From Prevotella sp. (GTDB taxonomy: Bacteria; Bacteroidota; Bacteroidia; Bacteroidales; Bacteroidaceae), in assembly GCA_024681875.1 (NCBI GenBank), contig JAILAA010000180.1:1-27433 (forward strand): a DNA stretch of 27,433 nt, given 5' to 3'. A model generated the notes under the pieces. The model was not told the DNA's origin and searched no databases. It saw only the letters and a list, made by a program, of their open reading frames with translations. Of the stretch, positions 1-8,350 are shown one piece after another (the stretch's first letter is position 1; every line of letters begins with the position of its first letter). Position numbers and translations under genes: made by a program.

Positions 1-67
1 TATCCTTGCTACGAAAAAAGGGCGGCGTCATCATTTTCTTGAAAAATGTTTAAATATCTTTGGTAAG
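1..67. other. Upstream region of parA; possible 5' end of a divergent gene
   Basis: On the minus strand an open frame runs from tandem ATGs at 34-32 and 31-29 to the window edge, reading MMTPPFFRSKD. It could be the start of a divergently transcribed gene, but eleven codons are too few to recognise a family. A promoter-like TATCTTTG lies at 55-62 on the plus strand, an alternative to the box at 93-100. Nothing else is recognisable here. Confidence 0.2.
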
Positions 68-92
68 ATGTCTGCATTTCATGGAAAAGTTG

Positions 93-100
93 TAATTTTG
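93..100 (+). promoter_or_regulatory. Putative -7 promoter box for the parA operon
   Basis: TAATTTTG fits the Bacteroidetes -7 consensus TAnnTTTG and lies 30 bases before the parA ATG at 131. No clean TTTG -33 box is found 19-21 bases upstream. The box lies inside the longer open frame that begins at 68, which argues that translation starts downstream at 131. Confidence 0.5.
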
Positions 101-130
101 CATTTTAAATCAATAGGAAAAAGATTGAAA

Positions 131-895
131 ATGGGAAAAATCATTGCTTTGGCAAACCAAAAAGGAGGCGTGGGAAAGACCACGACGACCATCAACCTGG
201 CGGCCTCGCTGGCTACGCTGGAGAAGAGCGTGCTGGTGGTGGACGCCGACCCGCAGGCTAATGCCTCCAGCGGACTGGGCGTGGACATCAGCCAGGTGGA
301 CTGTTCGCTCTATGAGTGCATCATCGATAAGACTGATGTGCGCGAAGCCATCTATACTACTGATATTGAGGGCCTGGACATCATTCCCAGTCATATCGAC
401 CTGGTGGGTGCTGAGATAGAGATGCTGAATCTGGACAACCGTGAGCGCGTCGTCAAGAATCTGCTGGAGCCCATCCGCAAGGAATACGACTATATACTGA
501 TCGACTGCTCGCCCTCGCTGGGCCTCATCACAGTGAACGCGCTGACGGCCGCCGACTCGGTCATCATCCCCGTGCAGTGCGAGTATTTCGCCTTGGAAGG
601 CATCTCGAAGCTGCTGAACACCATCAAGATCATCAAGTCGAAGCTGAACACGAAGCTTGAGATAGAAGGCTTCCTGCTGACGATGTACGATTCGCGCCTC
701 CGTCTGGCCAACCAGATTTACGACGAGGTGAAGCGCCACTTCCAGGAGCTGGTGTTCAAGACCGTCATCCAGCGCAACGTGAAGCTCTCGGAGAGCCCCT
801 CGCACGGTCTCCCCGTCATTCTCTACGATGCCGACTCTACAGGCAGTAAGAATCATCTGGCATTGGCGAAAGAAATCATCAATAAGAACAAGTGA
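131..895 (+). CDS. parA: Chromosome-partitioning ATPase ParA (Soj)
   Basis: This is a ParA/MinD-superfamily ATPase that acts with ParB on the nucleoid to segregate chromosome origins. The 254-residue product opens with the deviant Walker A motif KGGVGKTTTT at about residues 11-20. It then has VVDADPQ (switch I/Walker A' region), LIDCSPSLG (Walker B) and the C-terminal NVKLSESPSHG typical of chromosomal Soj proteins. The frame is open from 68, but the ATG at 131 gives the standard MGKIIALANQ start and sits after the promoter box. The stop overlaps the parB start by one base (TGATG), so the two are translationally coupled. The length is normal and no HTH extension is present, which fits a chromosomal rather than a plasmid ParA. 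Confidence 0.97.
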   Translation: MGKIIALANQKGGVGKTTTTINLAASLATLEKSVLVVDADPQANASSGLGVDISQVDCSLYECIIDKTDVREAIYTTDIEGLDIIPSHIDLVGAEIEMLNLDNRERVVKNLLEPIRKEYDYILIDCSPSLGLITVNALTAADSVIIPVQCEYFALEGISKLLNTIKIIKSKLNTKLEIEGFLLTMYDSRLRLANQIYDEVKRHFQELVFKTVIQRNVKLSESPSHGLPVILYDADSTGSKNHLALAKEIINKNK

Positions 896-1809
896 TGGCC
901 GTACGAAAGAAATACGATAAGAGCGTCATTGGCCGTGGCCTTGACGATATGGGCATCGGCAGAGGGCTGGATGCATTGATTGACACAAGCGACGTGAGGA
1001 CACAAGGTTCGTCGAATCTCAACGAGATTCCCATCGAGCAGATTGAGCCCAACCCCGACCAGCCACGACGTGAGTTCGACGAACAGTCGATGCAGGAGCT
1101 GGCTATGAGCATACAGACAATGGGCATCATCGCCCCTATCACATTGCGTCAGGTGGCGCCCGACCGCTACCAGATCATTGCCGGCGAGCGTCGCTGGAGG
1201 GCCTCGCAACGTGCAGGGCTGAAGGCCATCCCAGCCTATATCCGCACCGTCGACGATGAGAACGTGATGGAGCTGGCCCTCGTGGAGAACATACAGCGCG
1301 AAGACCTCAACGCCATAGAGATAGCCCTGGCCTATGAGCATCTGGCAGAAACCACGGGCATGACACAGGAGAAAATCAGCGAGAGGGTGGGGAAGAGCCG
1401 CACCGCCGTGACCAACTACATGCGCCTGCTGAAGCTGCCCGCACAGATACAGATGTCGCTGAAAAACCATGAGATAGACATGGGACACGCCCGTGCATTG
1501 CTTGCCCTCGACTCGCCGACGCTGCAGCTGAAGCTTTTCCGCGATGTGCAGAAGAATCAGTACAGCGTGCGCAAGGTGGAGGAAATGGTGCAGATGCTGA
1601 AGCAGGGCGAAGATGTGCAGACGGCAAAGAAAAAGATAACCGCCAAGGCACAGCTGCCTAAGCCGATGGTGGAGGCTCGCCAGCGCCTGATTTCACTGTT
1701 TGGCACTAAGGTGCAGCTTACTTGCTCGGCCAACGGCAAGGGGAAAATCAGTATCCCCTTTACAGATGAGGAGGACCTGGAAAGGATTATGGCAGCCTGC
1801 GGACTTTAG
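895..1809 (+). CDS. parB: Chromosome-partitioning protein ParB (Spo0J)
   Basis: ParB binds parS, clamps DNA as a CTP-dependent switch and stimulates ParA ATPase. The 304-residue protein has an N-terminal GRGLDALI peptide, the NPDQPRR segment, the CTP-binding GERRWRAS box near residue 99, the ENIQRED motif near residue 130, a helix-turn-helix around MTQEKISERVGKSRTAV, and a C-terminal dimerisation region. I use ATG 895, which overlaps the parA stop; a GTG at 892 only adds one residue. The N-terminus is unusual because the GRGLD peptide occurs twice (IGRGLDDM and IGRGLDALI). No parS-like palindrome centred on CACGTG with flanking GTTTC or GTTCC was seen in the window. Confidence 0.97.
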   Translation: MAVRKKYDKSVIGRGLDDMGIGRGLDALIDTSDVRTQGSSNLNEIPIEQIEPNPDQPRREFDEQSMQELAMSIQTMGIIAPITLRQVAPDRYQIIAGERRWRASQRAGLKAIPAYIRTVDDENVMELALVENIQREDLNAIEIALAYEHLAETTGMTQEKISERVGKSRTAVTNYMRLLKLPAQIQMSLKNHEIDMGHARALLALDSPTLQLKLFRDVQKNQYSVRKVEEMVQMLKQGEDVQTAKKKITAKAQLPKPMVEARQRLISLFGTKVQLTCSANGKGKISIPFTDEEDLERIMAACGL

Positions 1810-1821
1810 CAGCCTGCGGCC

Positions 1822-1940
1822 TAAATGATAAATGACAAATGATAAATGCTGCGCTATGAAGACATGGATGAGTTTTCTGTTTGACAACGCATTTGGTAGA
1901 CTGCTGAGTTTATCAATTATCATTTGTCATTTGTCATTTA
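1822..1940. repeat. Inverted 7-mer tandem repeats (AAATGAY) around the DUF5683 start
   Basis: Left arm 1822-1844 (extending to 1848) is a run of AAATGAT/AAATGAC units. Right arm 1918-1940 is the reverse complement of the same run. The 23-base arms match at 22 positions, and the exception would be a G-U pair in RNA. The loop is 73 bases and contains the preferred start codon at 1856. The right arm is translated as part of the DUF5683 signal peptide. Confidence 0.85.
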
Positions 1941-2644
1941 GCCCTGCAAGGGCGCAGACCGAGATTCCCGATTCCATCGTCATGGCCCTCGATTCGTTAT
2001 ATCAGGGCTTGAGTGATGAGCGTTTAGAGATGAGCGACTCTTCTTCGGCAATAAATGGCTCGTTCTCGGCATTAAAGCAAATGACGCTCAACACGCCACG
2101 CTCCACTCTCAACAATGAGCGTGACTGGAGCATCTGGCGCCCCGATCCGCAGCGCGCCTTGTGGCTCGCACTTGTCATTCCTGGCGGCGGACAGATTTAC
2201 AACCGCAAATACTGGAAACTGCCACTGGTCTATGGCGGGTTTATGGGCTGCATCTACGCTATGCGCTGGAACAACATGATGTACAAGGACTACGCGCAGG
2301 CCTATCTTGACATCATGGACGATGACCCGGGCACGGCCAGCTATAACAAGTTCCTGCACTTGGGACGGCAGATAACGCCGCAAAACGAAGAGCGCTATAA
2401 AACCATTTTCAAGAAGCGTAAGGATCGCTACCGCCGCTATCGCGACCTCAGCTTCTTCGTCATGCTGGGCGTCTACGCCATCTCTGTCATCGATGCCTAT
2501 GTCGATGCAGAGCTCTCGGTCTTCGACATCTCCAAGGACTTGTCGCTGAAACTGCGGCCTGCAGTCATTGGCAGTAGCATGCTCAACGACACACGCTCGC
2601 TGGCCAACAATGCCGTTGGCGTGAACTGCGTGCTTGACTTCTAA
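1856..2644 (+). CDS. DUF5683 family exported/membrane protein
   Basis: Function is unknown; the family is widespread in Bacteroidetes and is often found beside parAB. The 262-residue product has an N-terminal signal-like segment ending near SPARAQ, a poorly conserved linker, then the conserved region beginning at the WRPDPQRALWLALVIPGGGQ segment. That region includes GGGQIYNRKYWKLPLVYGGF and a second hydrophobic stretch, DLSFFVMLGVYAISVIDAYVDA, so about two membrane segments follow the leader. An in-frame ATG at 1832 lies inside a tandem repeat; ATG 1856 (MKTWMSF) gives a more normal leader. Residues 20-28, the leader's hydrophobic core, are encoded by the repeat arm at 1918-1940. It lies 46 bases after parB and 27 before the transglycosylase gene, so it belongs to the same operon. 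Confidence 0.85.
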   Translation: MKTWMSFLFDNAFGRLLSLSIIICHLSFSPARAQTEIPDSIVMALDSLYQGLSDERLEMSDSSSAINGSFSALKQMTLNTPRSTLNNERDWSIWRPDPQRALWLALVIPGGGQIYNRKYWKLPLVYGGFMGCIYAMRWNNMMYKDYAQAYLDIMDDDPGTASYNKFLHLGRQITPQNEERYKTIFKKRKDRYRRYRDLSFFVMLGVYAISVIDAYVDAELSVFDISKDLSLKLRPAVIGSSMLNDTRSLANNAVGVNCVLDF

Positions 2645-2671
2645 GATACTAACTATTTAAACATAAGAAAG

Positions 2672-3985
2672 ATGAAGAAAACGATATTGACACTATTAGC
2701 CTGCATGCCCTTTGTCGGCATGGCACAGATTGAAGCACCCGAGTTTGACGAAAATGATGAGAACGAGGTGGAGGTACTTAATGAAGACGTGACAGAGACG
2801 GGGTTTGACTTCCCGGAGGCACTGACCGACGCCAACCTCGACAGCCTGATGAATCTCTACATGTCGAAAACCTACCTTTCTACAGCCGACGACTGCCAGC
2901 AACTGAGCGAGAATCCTGACGTCAGCCACGATGTCTATCGTGACCGCCTGAAAAGGATGCCCACCATCATGGACATGGCTTACAACGACGCAGTGCGCGT
3001 CTGTATCGACCGCTATATGGTGCGCCTGCGCCGTCAGGTGAGCTATATGCTCGGCGCCGCCAACTTCTACATGCCCATCTTCGAGCAGGCACTGGACACT
3101 TACCAGTTGCCACTGGAACTGAAATATCTGCCCATTATCGAGAGCGCCCTGAACCCCACCGCCGTGTCGCGTGTAGGTGCCACTGGCCTATGGCAGTTCA
3201 TGCTGGCCACGGGCAAGGCCTATGGCTTGGAAGTGACATCGCTGACTGACGACCGCCGCGACCCCGTGAAGTCGAGCTATGCCGCAGCACGCTATCTGCG
3301 TGACCTTTACCTCATCTTCGGCGACTGGAATCTGGTCATTGCCGCCTACAACTGCGGACCGGAGAACATCAACCGCGCCATACGACGTTCAGGAGGAAAG
3401 CGCGACTACTGGGAAATCTATCCATATCTGCCGAAGGAGACTCGTGGCTACGTGCCCGCCTTCATCGCCGCCAACTACGCCATGACCTACTACTGCGAGC
3501 ATGGCATCTGCCCCATGCAGAGCAAGTTGCCCGCCAAGACCGATACAGTGATGATTAGCCAGAACATTGACTTTGCAAAGGTGGCATCGGTATGCAACAT
3601 CGATATCAACATGATACGCTCGCTCAATCCGATTTATCGTAAGGACATCGTGCCCGGCTATAGCAAGCCCTCTCCGCTGCGCTTGCCGCTAAGTGATGTG
3701 TCACGCTTTATCGATATGGAAGATTCCATCTTCGCGATGAGCGACAAACGAGAGGTGAAACCCGTTGAGACCGAAGTAGAGGAAGTGCCTGCACCAACGA
3801 AACCTACACGCCGAGAGCGTGTGCAGGCTGCTGCCAGCACACGCGCCGTCCATGTCACTGTAAAGCGTGGCGACACCCTCGGGGCTATCGCCCGTCGTAA
3901 CGGCACAACTGTGGCAAAGATCAAGCGGCTTAACGGCCTGCGTGGCGACAATATCCGCATCGGCCAGCGCCTCCGTGTAAAGTAG
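2672..3985 (+). CDS. mltD: MltD-like membrane-bound lytic transglycosylase with LysM
   Basis: This enzyme cleaves peptidoglycan glycan strands, forming 1,6-anhydro-MurNAc ends, in the periplasm. The 437-residue protein has a signal peptide (MKKTILTLLACMPFVGMAQ). An acidic linker follows, then an SLT/GEWL domain at about residues 125-290. Its catalytic Glu157 lies in PIIESALNP, followed by GATGLWQFM and AAYNCGPENINRA. A single C-terminal LysM occupies about residues 393-436 (VKRGDTLGAIARRNGTTVAK). E. coli MltD has more LysM copies, so the symbol is by similarity. There is no lipobox cysteine, so it is probably periplasmic rather than a lipoprotein. The gene sits between DUF5683 and rel with spacings of 27 and 30 bases. 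Confidence 0.93.
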   Translation: MKKTILTLLACMPFVGMAQIEAPEFDENDENEVEVLNEDVTETGFDFPEALTDANLDSLMNLYMSKTYLSTADDCQQLSENPDVSHDVYRDRLKRMPTIMDMAYNDAVRVCIDRYMVRLRRQVSYMLGAANFYMPIFEQALDTYQLPLELKYLPIIESALNPTAVSRVGATGLWQFMLATGKAYGLEVTSLTDDRRDPVKSSYAAARYLRDLYLIFGDWNLVIAAYNCGPENINRAIRRSGGKRDYWEIYPYLPKETRGYVPAFIAANYAMTYYCEHGICPMQSKLPAKTDTVMISQNIDFAKVASVCNIDINMIRSLNPIYRKDIVPGYSKPSPLRLPLSDVSRFIDMEDSIFAMSDKREVKPVETEVEEVPAPTKPTRRERVQAAASTRAVHVTVKRGDTLGAIARRNGTTVAKIKRLNGLRGDNIRIGQRLRVK

Positions 3986-4015
3986 GCAGCCTAGTTGCCC
4001 TTTAAATCCTTTCCT

Positions 4016-6376
4016 ATGAATGACGACGATCTGAAACTCCGCGAAGCCGCTGACGATAAGCTCATCAGTGAGGCTTACGACAAGCTGATAGCCAGCTATC
4101 TCAATACCCGACACCGCAAGAAGGTAGACCTCATCACCAAGGCCTTCAACTTCGCACGACAGGCGCACAAGGGCGTGCGAAGGCTGTCGGGCGAACCCTA
4201 TATCATGCACCCCATCGCCGTGGCGCAGATTGTCTGCTCTGACATCGGCCTGGGCAGTACCAGTATCTGCTCGGCGCTGCTGCACGATGTGGTGGAGGAT
4301 ACCGACTACACCGTCGAGGATATCGAGAACATGTTTGGCGCAAAGATTGCGCAGATTGTCGACGGACTGACGAAGATTAGCGGCGGTATCTTCGGCGAGC
4401 AGGCCTCGGCGCAGGCAGAGAATTTCAAGAAACTGCTGCTGACGATGAGTGAGGATATACGCGTCATCCTCATCAAGATTGCCGACCGGTTGCACAATAT
4501 GCGCACCTTGGACTCGCAGCCTGCCAACAAGCAGTATAAGATTGCCGGCGAGACGCAATACCTCTACGCACCTCTTGCCCACCGCCTGGGCCTCTATAAG
4601 ATTAAGTCTGAACTTGAGAATCTTAGCTTCAAGTTCGAGCATCCCGACGACTATAACAGCATTGTGCACCAGCTGGAAAAGACGCAGATTTCCCGTCACC
4701 AGTCTTTCGAGCAATTCACGCAGCCCATCGAAAAGATTCTGAAGGATATGGGCTTCAAGTACGAGATTCGCGAGCGGGTGAAGACACCTTACTCTATCTG
4801 GAACAAGATGCAGAACAAGCACGTCTCCTTCGACGAGATTTTTGACATCTTGGCTGTGCGCATCATCTTCAAGCCGAAGAACAGGGATGACGAGGTGGGC
4901 GACTGCTTTAAGATTTATGCAGCCCTCACTAAGATATACCGCCGCCACCCCGACCGGCTGCGTGACTGGGTGACAAAGCCGAAGGCCAACGGCTATCAGG
5001 CGCTGCACGTTACATTGATGTCGAAGCAGGGACACTGGATAGAGGTGCAGATACGCTCAGACCGCATGGACGAGATTGCCGAGCAGGGCCTTGCCGCTCA
5101 TTGGAAATACAAGGAGAACCTCATGAAGAAGGCCAACGGCAACGAGGAGGCCGACGACATCATGGCCGACAAGTTGGCAGCCGGCTATTCCTCAGGCAAT
5201 ATGGGTGACGACAACTCTGAATATTCCGAGGACGAGATGAGCGAATGGCTGCACACCATCAAGGAAATTCTCGACGATCCGCAGCCCGACGCCATGGATT
5301 TCCTCGACGCCATCAAGCTTAACCTCTATGCCAGCGAGATTTTCGTCTTTACTCCGAAGGGCGAAATCAAGACCATGCCGCCCAACTCCACCGTTCTCGA
5401 CTTCGCTTTCTCCATCCACACCTTCCTCGGCTCCCACTGCATAGGCGCCAAGGTGAATCACAAGCTGGTGCCCCTGAGTCATCGTCTGAACAGCGGCGAC
5501 CAGGTGGAGGTGCTGTCGTCGAAATCGCAGCATGTGCAGCCCTCGTGGATTAACTTTGTGTCGTCGGCCAAGGCGAAGGCAAAGATTCAGGCCATCCTGC
5601 GTCGCGGACAGCGAGAGGTGCAGAAGAAGGGCGAGGAGATGCTGACAGAGTGGATGCAGAAGAACGGTTTCGAGATGACGCTTGCCTTGGCCGACCAGTT
5701 GGCGAAGTTTCATGAGGCATCGTGCCGTGAAGAGCTCTACCAGCGCTTGGGCGAGAAGACCATCCTGCTGGGCGAAGAGGACGTGAATGAGCTGAAGGGC
5801 AAACATAAGAAGAAAAACGAGAGCTCCAGCGGTGGAGGCTGGCGTAAGTACGTGCCTTTCGTCAAGGCAAAGAAAGCCGAGGATGAAACGCATCCTGAGC
5901 TGTTTGTCGTGCCCGAGCAGTTTAACCGCAAGAAGACCATCTTCCTGAACGAAGAGAACATCAGTCAGTATATCTTCCCCGAATGTTGTCACCCCATTCC
6001 AGGCGATGATGTGCTGGGCTATATCGACAATCAAAACAGCATTGAGATACACAAGCGTGCCTGTCCTGTGGCCAACAGGCTGAAAGCCAGCTATGGCAAC
6101 CGCATTCTTGATGTGAAGTGGGACATGCACAAACGCCTCTTCTTCGATGCCACTATCCGGCTCGGAGGCATCGACCGCCGCGGTCTTGTCAACGAGGTGA
6201 CGCGTGTCATTAGCAACCAGCTCAGCGTTGATATCCGCCGTCTTGCCTTCACCACCGAGGATGGCATCTTTGACGGCTCTATCGACCTGCGTGTGCACGA
6301 CCGCGAGGACGTTAAGGAAATCATCGATAAGCTGAAAGAGGTAGACGACTTGAAGGAAATCTCACAAATAATGTAA
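4016..6376 (+). CDS. rel: Bifunctional (p)ppGpp synthetase/hydrolase Rel
   Basis: Rel makes and degrades the alarmone (p)ppGpp in response to starvation. The 786-residue protein has the full long-RSH layout. The HD hydrolase domain carries His90-Asp91 in LLHDVVEDTD, so it should be active. The synthetase domain has TPYSIWNKMQNK and GYQALHVT, followed by EVQIRSDRMDEIAEQG. A TGS domain (KGEIKTMPPNSTVLDFAFS) and a C-terminal zinc-finger/ACT part (ECCHPIPGDDVLGY and onward) follow. The motif that separates bifunctional from RelA-type enzymes reads RLRD at 314-317, the basic (RxKD-like) form. The open frame extends to a TTG at 3995; ATG 4016 is preferred. It ends one base before the pectinesterase start, so the two are probably co-translated. 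Confidence 0.96.
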   Translation: MNDDDLKLREAADDKLISEAYDKLIASYLNTRHRKKVDLITKAFNFARQAHKGVRRLSGEPYIMHPIAVAQIVCSDIGLGSTSICSALLHDVVEDTDYTVEDIENMFGAKIAQIVDGLTKISGGIFGEQASAQAENFKKLLLTMSEDIRVILIKIADRLHNMRTLDSQPANKQYKIAGETQYLYAPLAHRLGLYKIKSELENLSFKFEHPDDYNSIVHQLEKTQISRHQSFEQFTQPIEKILKDMGFKYEIRERVKTPYSIWNKMQNKHVSFDEIFDILAVRIIFKPKNRDDEVGDCFKIYAALTKIYRRHPDRLRDWVTKPKANGYQALHVTLMSKQGHWIEVQIRSDRMDEIAEQGLAAHWKYKENLMKKANGNEEADDIMADKLAAGYSSGNMGDDNSEYSEDEMSEWLHTIKEILDDPQPDAMDFLDAIKLNLYASEIFVFTPKGEIKTMPPNSTVLDFAFSIHTFLGSHCIGAKVNHKLVPLSHRLNSGDQVEVLSSKSQHVQPSWINFVSSAKAKAKIQAILRRGQREVQKKGEEMLTEWMQKNGFEMTLALADQLAKFHEASCREELYQRLGEKTILLGEEDVNELKGKHKKKNESSSGGGWRKYVPFVKAKKAEDETHPELFVVPEQFNRKKTIFLNEENISQYIFPECCHPIPGDDVLGYIDNQNSIEIHKRACPVANRLKASYGNRILDVKWDMHKRLFFDATIRLGGIDRRGLVNEVTRVISNQLSVDIRRLAFTTEDGIFDGSIDLRVHDREDVKEIIDKLKEVDDLKEISQIM

Positions 6377-6377
6377 A

Positions 6378-7379
6378 ATGATGCGTAAGTCTTTTTTTGT
6401 TCTTTTATTCTTCTGTTCTTTTATTGTTTCTGTCAGCGCTGCTGGCAAGTACGACAATCCTGATACGCTCGTCGTGGCACGCGATGGCACAGGCCAGTTC
6501 CGCAACGTGGACGAGGCCATTGAGGTGTGCCGTGCCTTTATGGACTATCACAAGGTCATCTATGTGAAGAAAGGTACCTACAAGGAAAAACTGATTATCC
6601 CCTCTTGGTTGCAGAACATCGAAATATGCGGCGAAGACCGCGACCAGACCATCATCACCTGGGACGACCACGCCAACATCGAGGCTGACATCTCACCTCT
6701 CACTTCTCGCCTCTCACCTCAAAAGATTGGCACTTTCCGTACCTATACGCTGAAGATTGAGGGCAACGATATCACCTTGAAGAATATCACCATCGAGAAC
6801 AATGCCGCCAAGCTGGGGCAGGCTGTGGCACTGCATACAGAAGGCGATCGCCTCACGTTCATCAACTGCCGTTTGCTGGGTAATCAGGACACAGTCTACA
6901 CAGGTGTAGCAGGCACCCGCCTTTTCTTCAAGGATTGTTATATTGAGGGCACCACCGACTTCATCTTCGGCCCCTCGACGGCGTGGTTTGAGCATTGCGA
7001 CATCTTTTGCAAGGCCAACAGCTATATCACCGCTGCCAGTACACCCCAAAAGATAATGTACGGGTACATATTCAATCATTGCACCATCGGCTGTGCGCCA
7101 GATGTGACGAAGGTCTATCTGGGACGTCCTTGGCGCGACTATGGCTACACGCTGTTCATGCACTGCTCGCTGCCCGTTCAGATACGTCCTGAGGGCTGGC
7201 ACCATTGGCGTGAGGAAGCCAAGCAGACTGCCCGCTACATGGAGTTTGAGAATACGGGTGAGGGAGCTGCCACTGACAAGAGGGTAGAGTGGAGCCGCCA
7301 GCTGACGAAGAAAGAGGTGAAAGACATTACGCCTGACAACGTCTTTCGCCATGCCGACAACTGGAGCATCGGCGAGTAA
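6378..7379 (+). CDS. Secreted pectinesterase (carbohydrate esterase family 8)
   Basis: The enzyme removes methyl esters from homogalacturonan, a step in pectin breakdown. The 333-residue protein starts with tandem ATGs (6378 and 6381) and a signal peptide ending near VSVSAAG. It then shows the family motifs in order: GTYKEKL, QAVALHTEGDR, GNQDTVYTG with Asp171, TDFIFG with Asp194, and YLGRPW with Arg250. These match the catalytic Asp pair and Arg of CE8 enzymes, so it should be active. Residues 105-114 (SPLTSRLSPQ) come from a tandem 7-mer repeat and look like an insertion between beta-helix turns. It directly follows rel, which is an unusual place for a pectin gene. Its stop is three bases from that of the convergent gene at 7383. 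Confidence 0.93.
   Translation: MMRKSFFVLLFFCSFIVSVSAAGKYDNPDTLVVARDGTGQFRNVDEAIEVCRAFMDYHKVIYVKKGTYKEKLIIPSWLQNIEICGEDRDQTIITWDDHANIEADISPLTSRLSPQKIGTFRTYTLKIEGNDITLKNITIENNAAKLGQAVALHTEGDRLTFINCRLLGNQDTVYTGVAGTRLFFKDCYIEGTTDFIFGPSTAWFEHCDIFCKANSYITAASTPQKIMYGYIFNHCTIGCAPDVTKVYLGRPWRDYGYTLFMHCSLPVQIRPEGWHHWREEAKQTARYMEFENTGEGAATDKRVEWSRQLTKKEVKDITPDNVFRHADNWSIGE
6691..6718 (+). repeat. Tandem 7-mer array (TCTCACC-like) inside the pectinesterase gene
   Basis: There are four 7-base units (TCTCACC, TCTCACT, TCTCGCC, TCTCACC). They are translated in frame as part of SPLTSRLSPQ. The coding strand carries the orientation without stop codons; the complement has a TGA in each intact unit. Confidence 0.85.
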
Positions 7380-7382
7380 CTC

Positions 7383-8333
7383 TTAATGATGGCGCAGTAG
7401 TTTGTTCTTGATCCGCAGATATGCCTGATACCAGCACCAGGCCACTTTGCGGTAGTCTGTAGCATAGACATACTGGCCGTTGAACTTGACGATGTTCAGC
7501 TGGTGTCCACCTTCTTTGAATATCCCTTCTGGCTCCAGCAGGTCTTTCTTGTACAGCTCTTCCTGATAGTTGTCCTTGTCGATGGCCGTTATGCGGAGCA
7601 GCGACACATTGCCTCCATAGCTGTCCAGGCAGTTCTGGCTTACTCTGTAATAACTGTCGTCCAGGTGCAGCACCGACCCGCCGCATCTCCCATGGTCGTT
7701 TCCTATGTAGATGGGCGACTGCGGGTGGCTGACGAAGTCGTGGTGCAGCAAGTCGTCGGTGGCATAGAGTTCCAGATGGTAGGTCCAGCCGTAAGACACG
7801 GAGGTGAACAGATAGCAAGTGCCGTCTTTGAAAAGCAGGTGGCTGTCGCAATAGTTGGCCTTGATGTCCTCTGTGCGCTCCTTGGTCAGGAGAGTGCGCA
7901 CGAAATGAAACTCCGTCAGGTCTTCATTGCCTTTATAGAGCCTGATGCAATTGGCTTCTTCCGATTCGGGAATCATGTAGGTTTCTCCCTGATAGTCAAA
8001 GACAAAGGGATAAGACAGGTGGAACGGCTCTTTCAATACGGTCACAGGCGCAGCCCACTCCTTCAAGTCCGTCGTACTTGTCATGCGCAGGATGCCTTTC
8101 TCGGCAGCATATTGGCTCTCGTAGAAAAGATATAGTCTATGGCCTTTTACGAAGAGGAAAGGGTCTGCCTGAATGACAAGGGGATTAGGCTTGACAAGGT
8201 TGTCTATCTTGAACTGAAGGATAGGCTCGTGGCGTTGCAGGCGTTGGAAGTCGAAGGCCTCGTCTTTGAAAAGAACGATGCCGTAGTCACATTCCTTTTT
8301 GACAAGCCTGCCGATTTTGCTTAACAGTTTCAT
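7383..8333 (-). CDS. Five-bladed beta-propeller protein, GH43/GINT1-like
   Basis: The 316-residue protein has no signal peptide and resembles the propeller domain linked to glucosamine inositolphosphotransferase-type (GINT1) and GH43/GH32-like proteins. Supporting segments are ADPFLFVKGHRLYLFYES near residue 56, STTDLKEW, YPFVFDYQGETYMIPES, DSHLLFKDGTCYLFTS and GRCGGSVLHLDDSYYRVSQ. Together they give the repeated pattern of acidic residues and aromatic beta-strands of five-bladed propellers. Such proteins often occur in surface-polysaccharide loci, but no glycosyltransferase neighbours are present here. The catalytic role is therefore open: it may be a hydrolase, a transferase or a carbohydrate-binding protein. 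It lies 17 bases downstream of the MerR-type gene, in one operon, and converges on the pectinesterase with a three-base gap. Confidence 0.65.
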   Translation of the reverse strand: MKLLSKIGRLVKKECDYGIVLFKDEAFDFQRLQRHEPILQFKIDNLVKPNPLVIQADPFLFVKGHRLYLFYESQYAAEKGILRMTSTTDLKEWAAPVTVLKEPFHLSYPFVFDYQGETYMIPESEEANCIRLYKGNEDLTEFHFVRTLLTKERTEDIKANYCDSHLLFKDGTCYLFTSVSYGWTYHLELYATDDLLHHDFVSHPQSPIYIGNDHGRCGGSVLHLDDSYYRVSQNCLDSYGGNVSLLRITAIDKDNYQEELYKKDLLEPEGIFKEGGHQLNIVKFNGQYVYATDYRKVAWCWYQAYLRIKNKLLRHH

Positions 8334-8350
8334 TATGTTGAATGAGTGCT

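Noticed and set aside
3701..5035. Long open frame antisense to mltD and rel (444 codons)
   Set aside because: The plus-strand frames encode clear conserved enzymes; the antisense frame has no recognisable domain and follows from codon bias.
6691..6718. CRISPR-like repeats
   Set aside because: The tandem 7-mer and 8-mer arrays have no spacers and units far shorter than CRISPR repeats; no cas gene is present.
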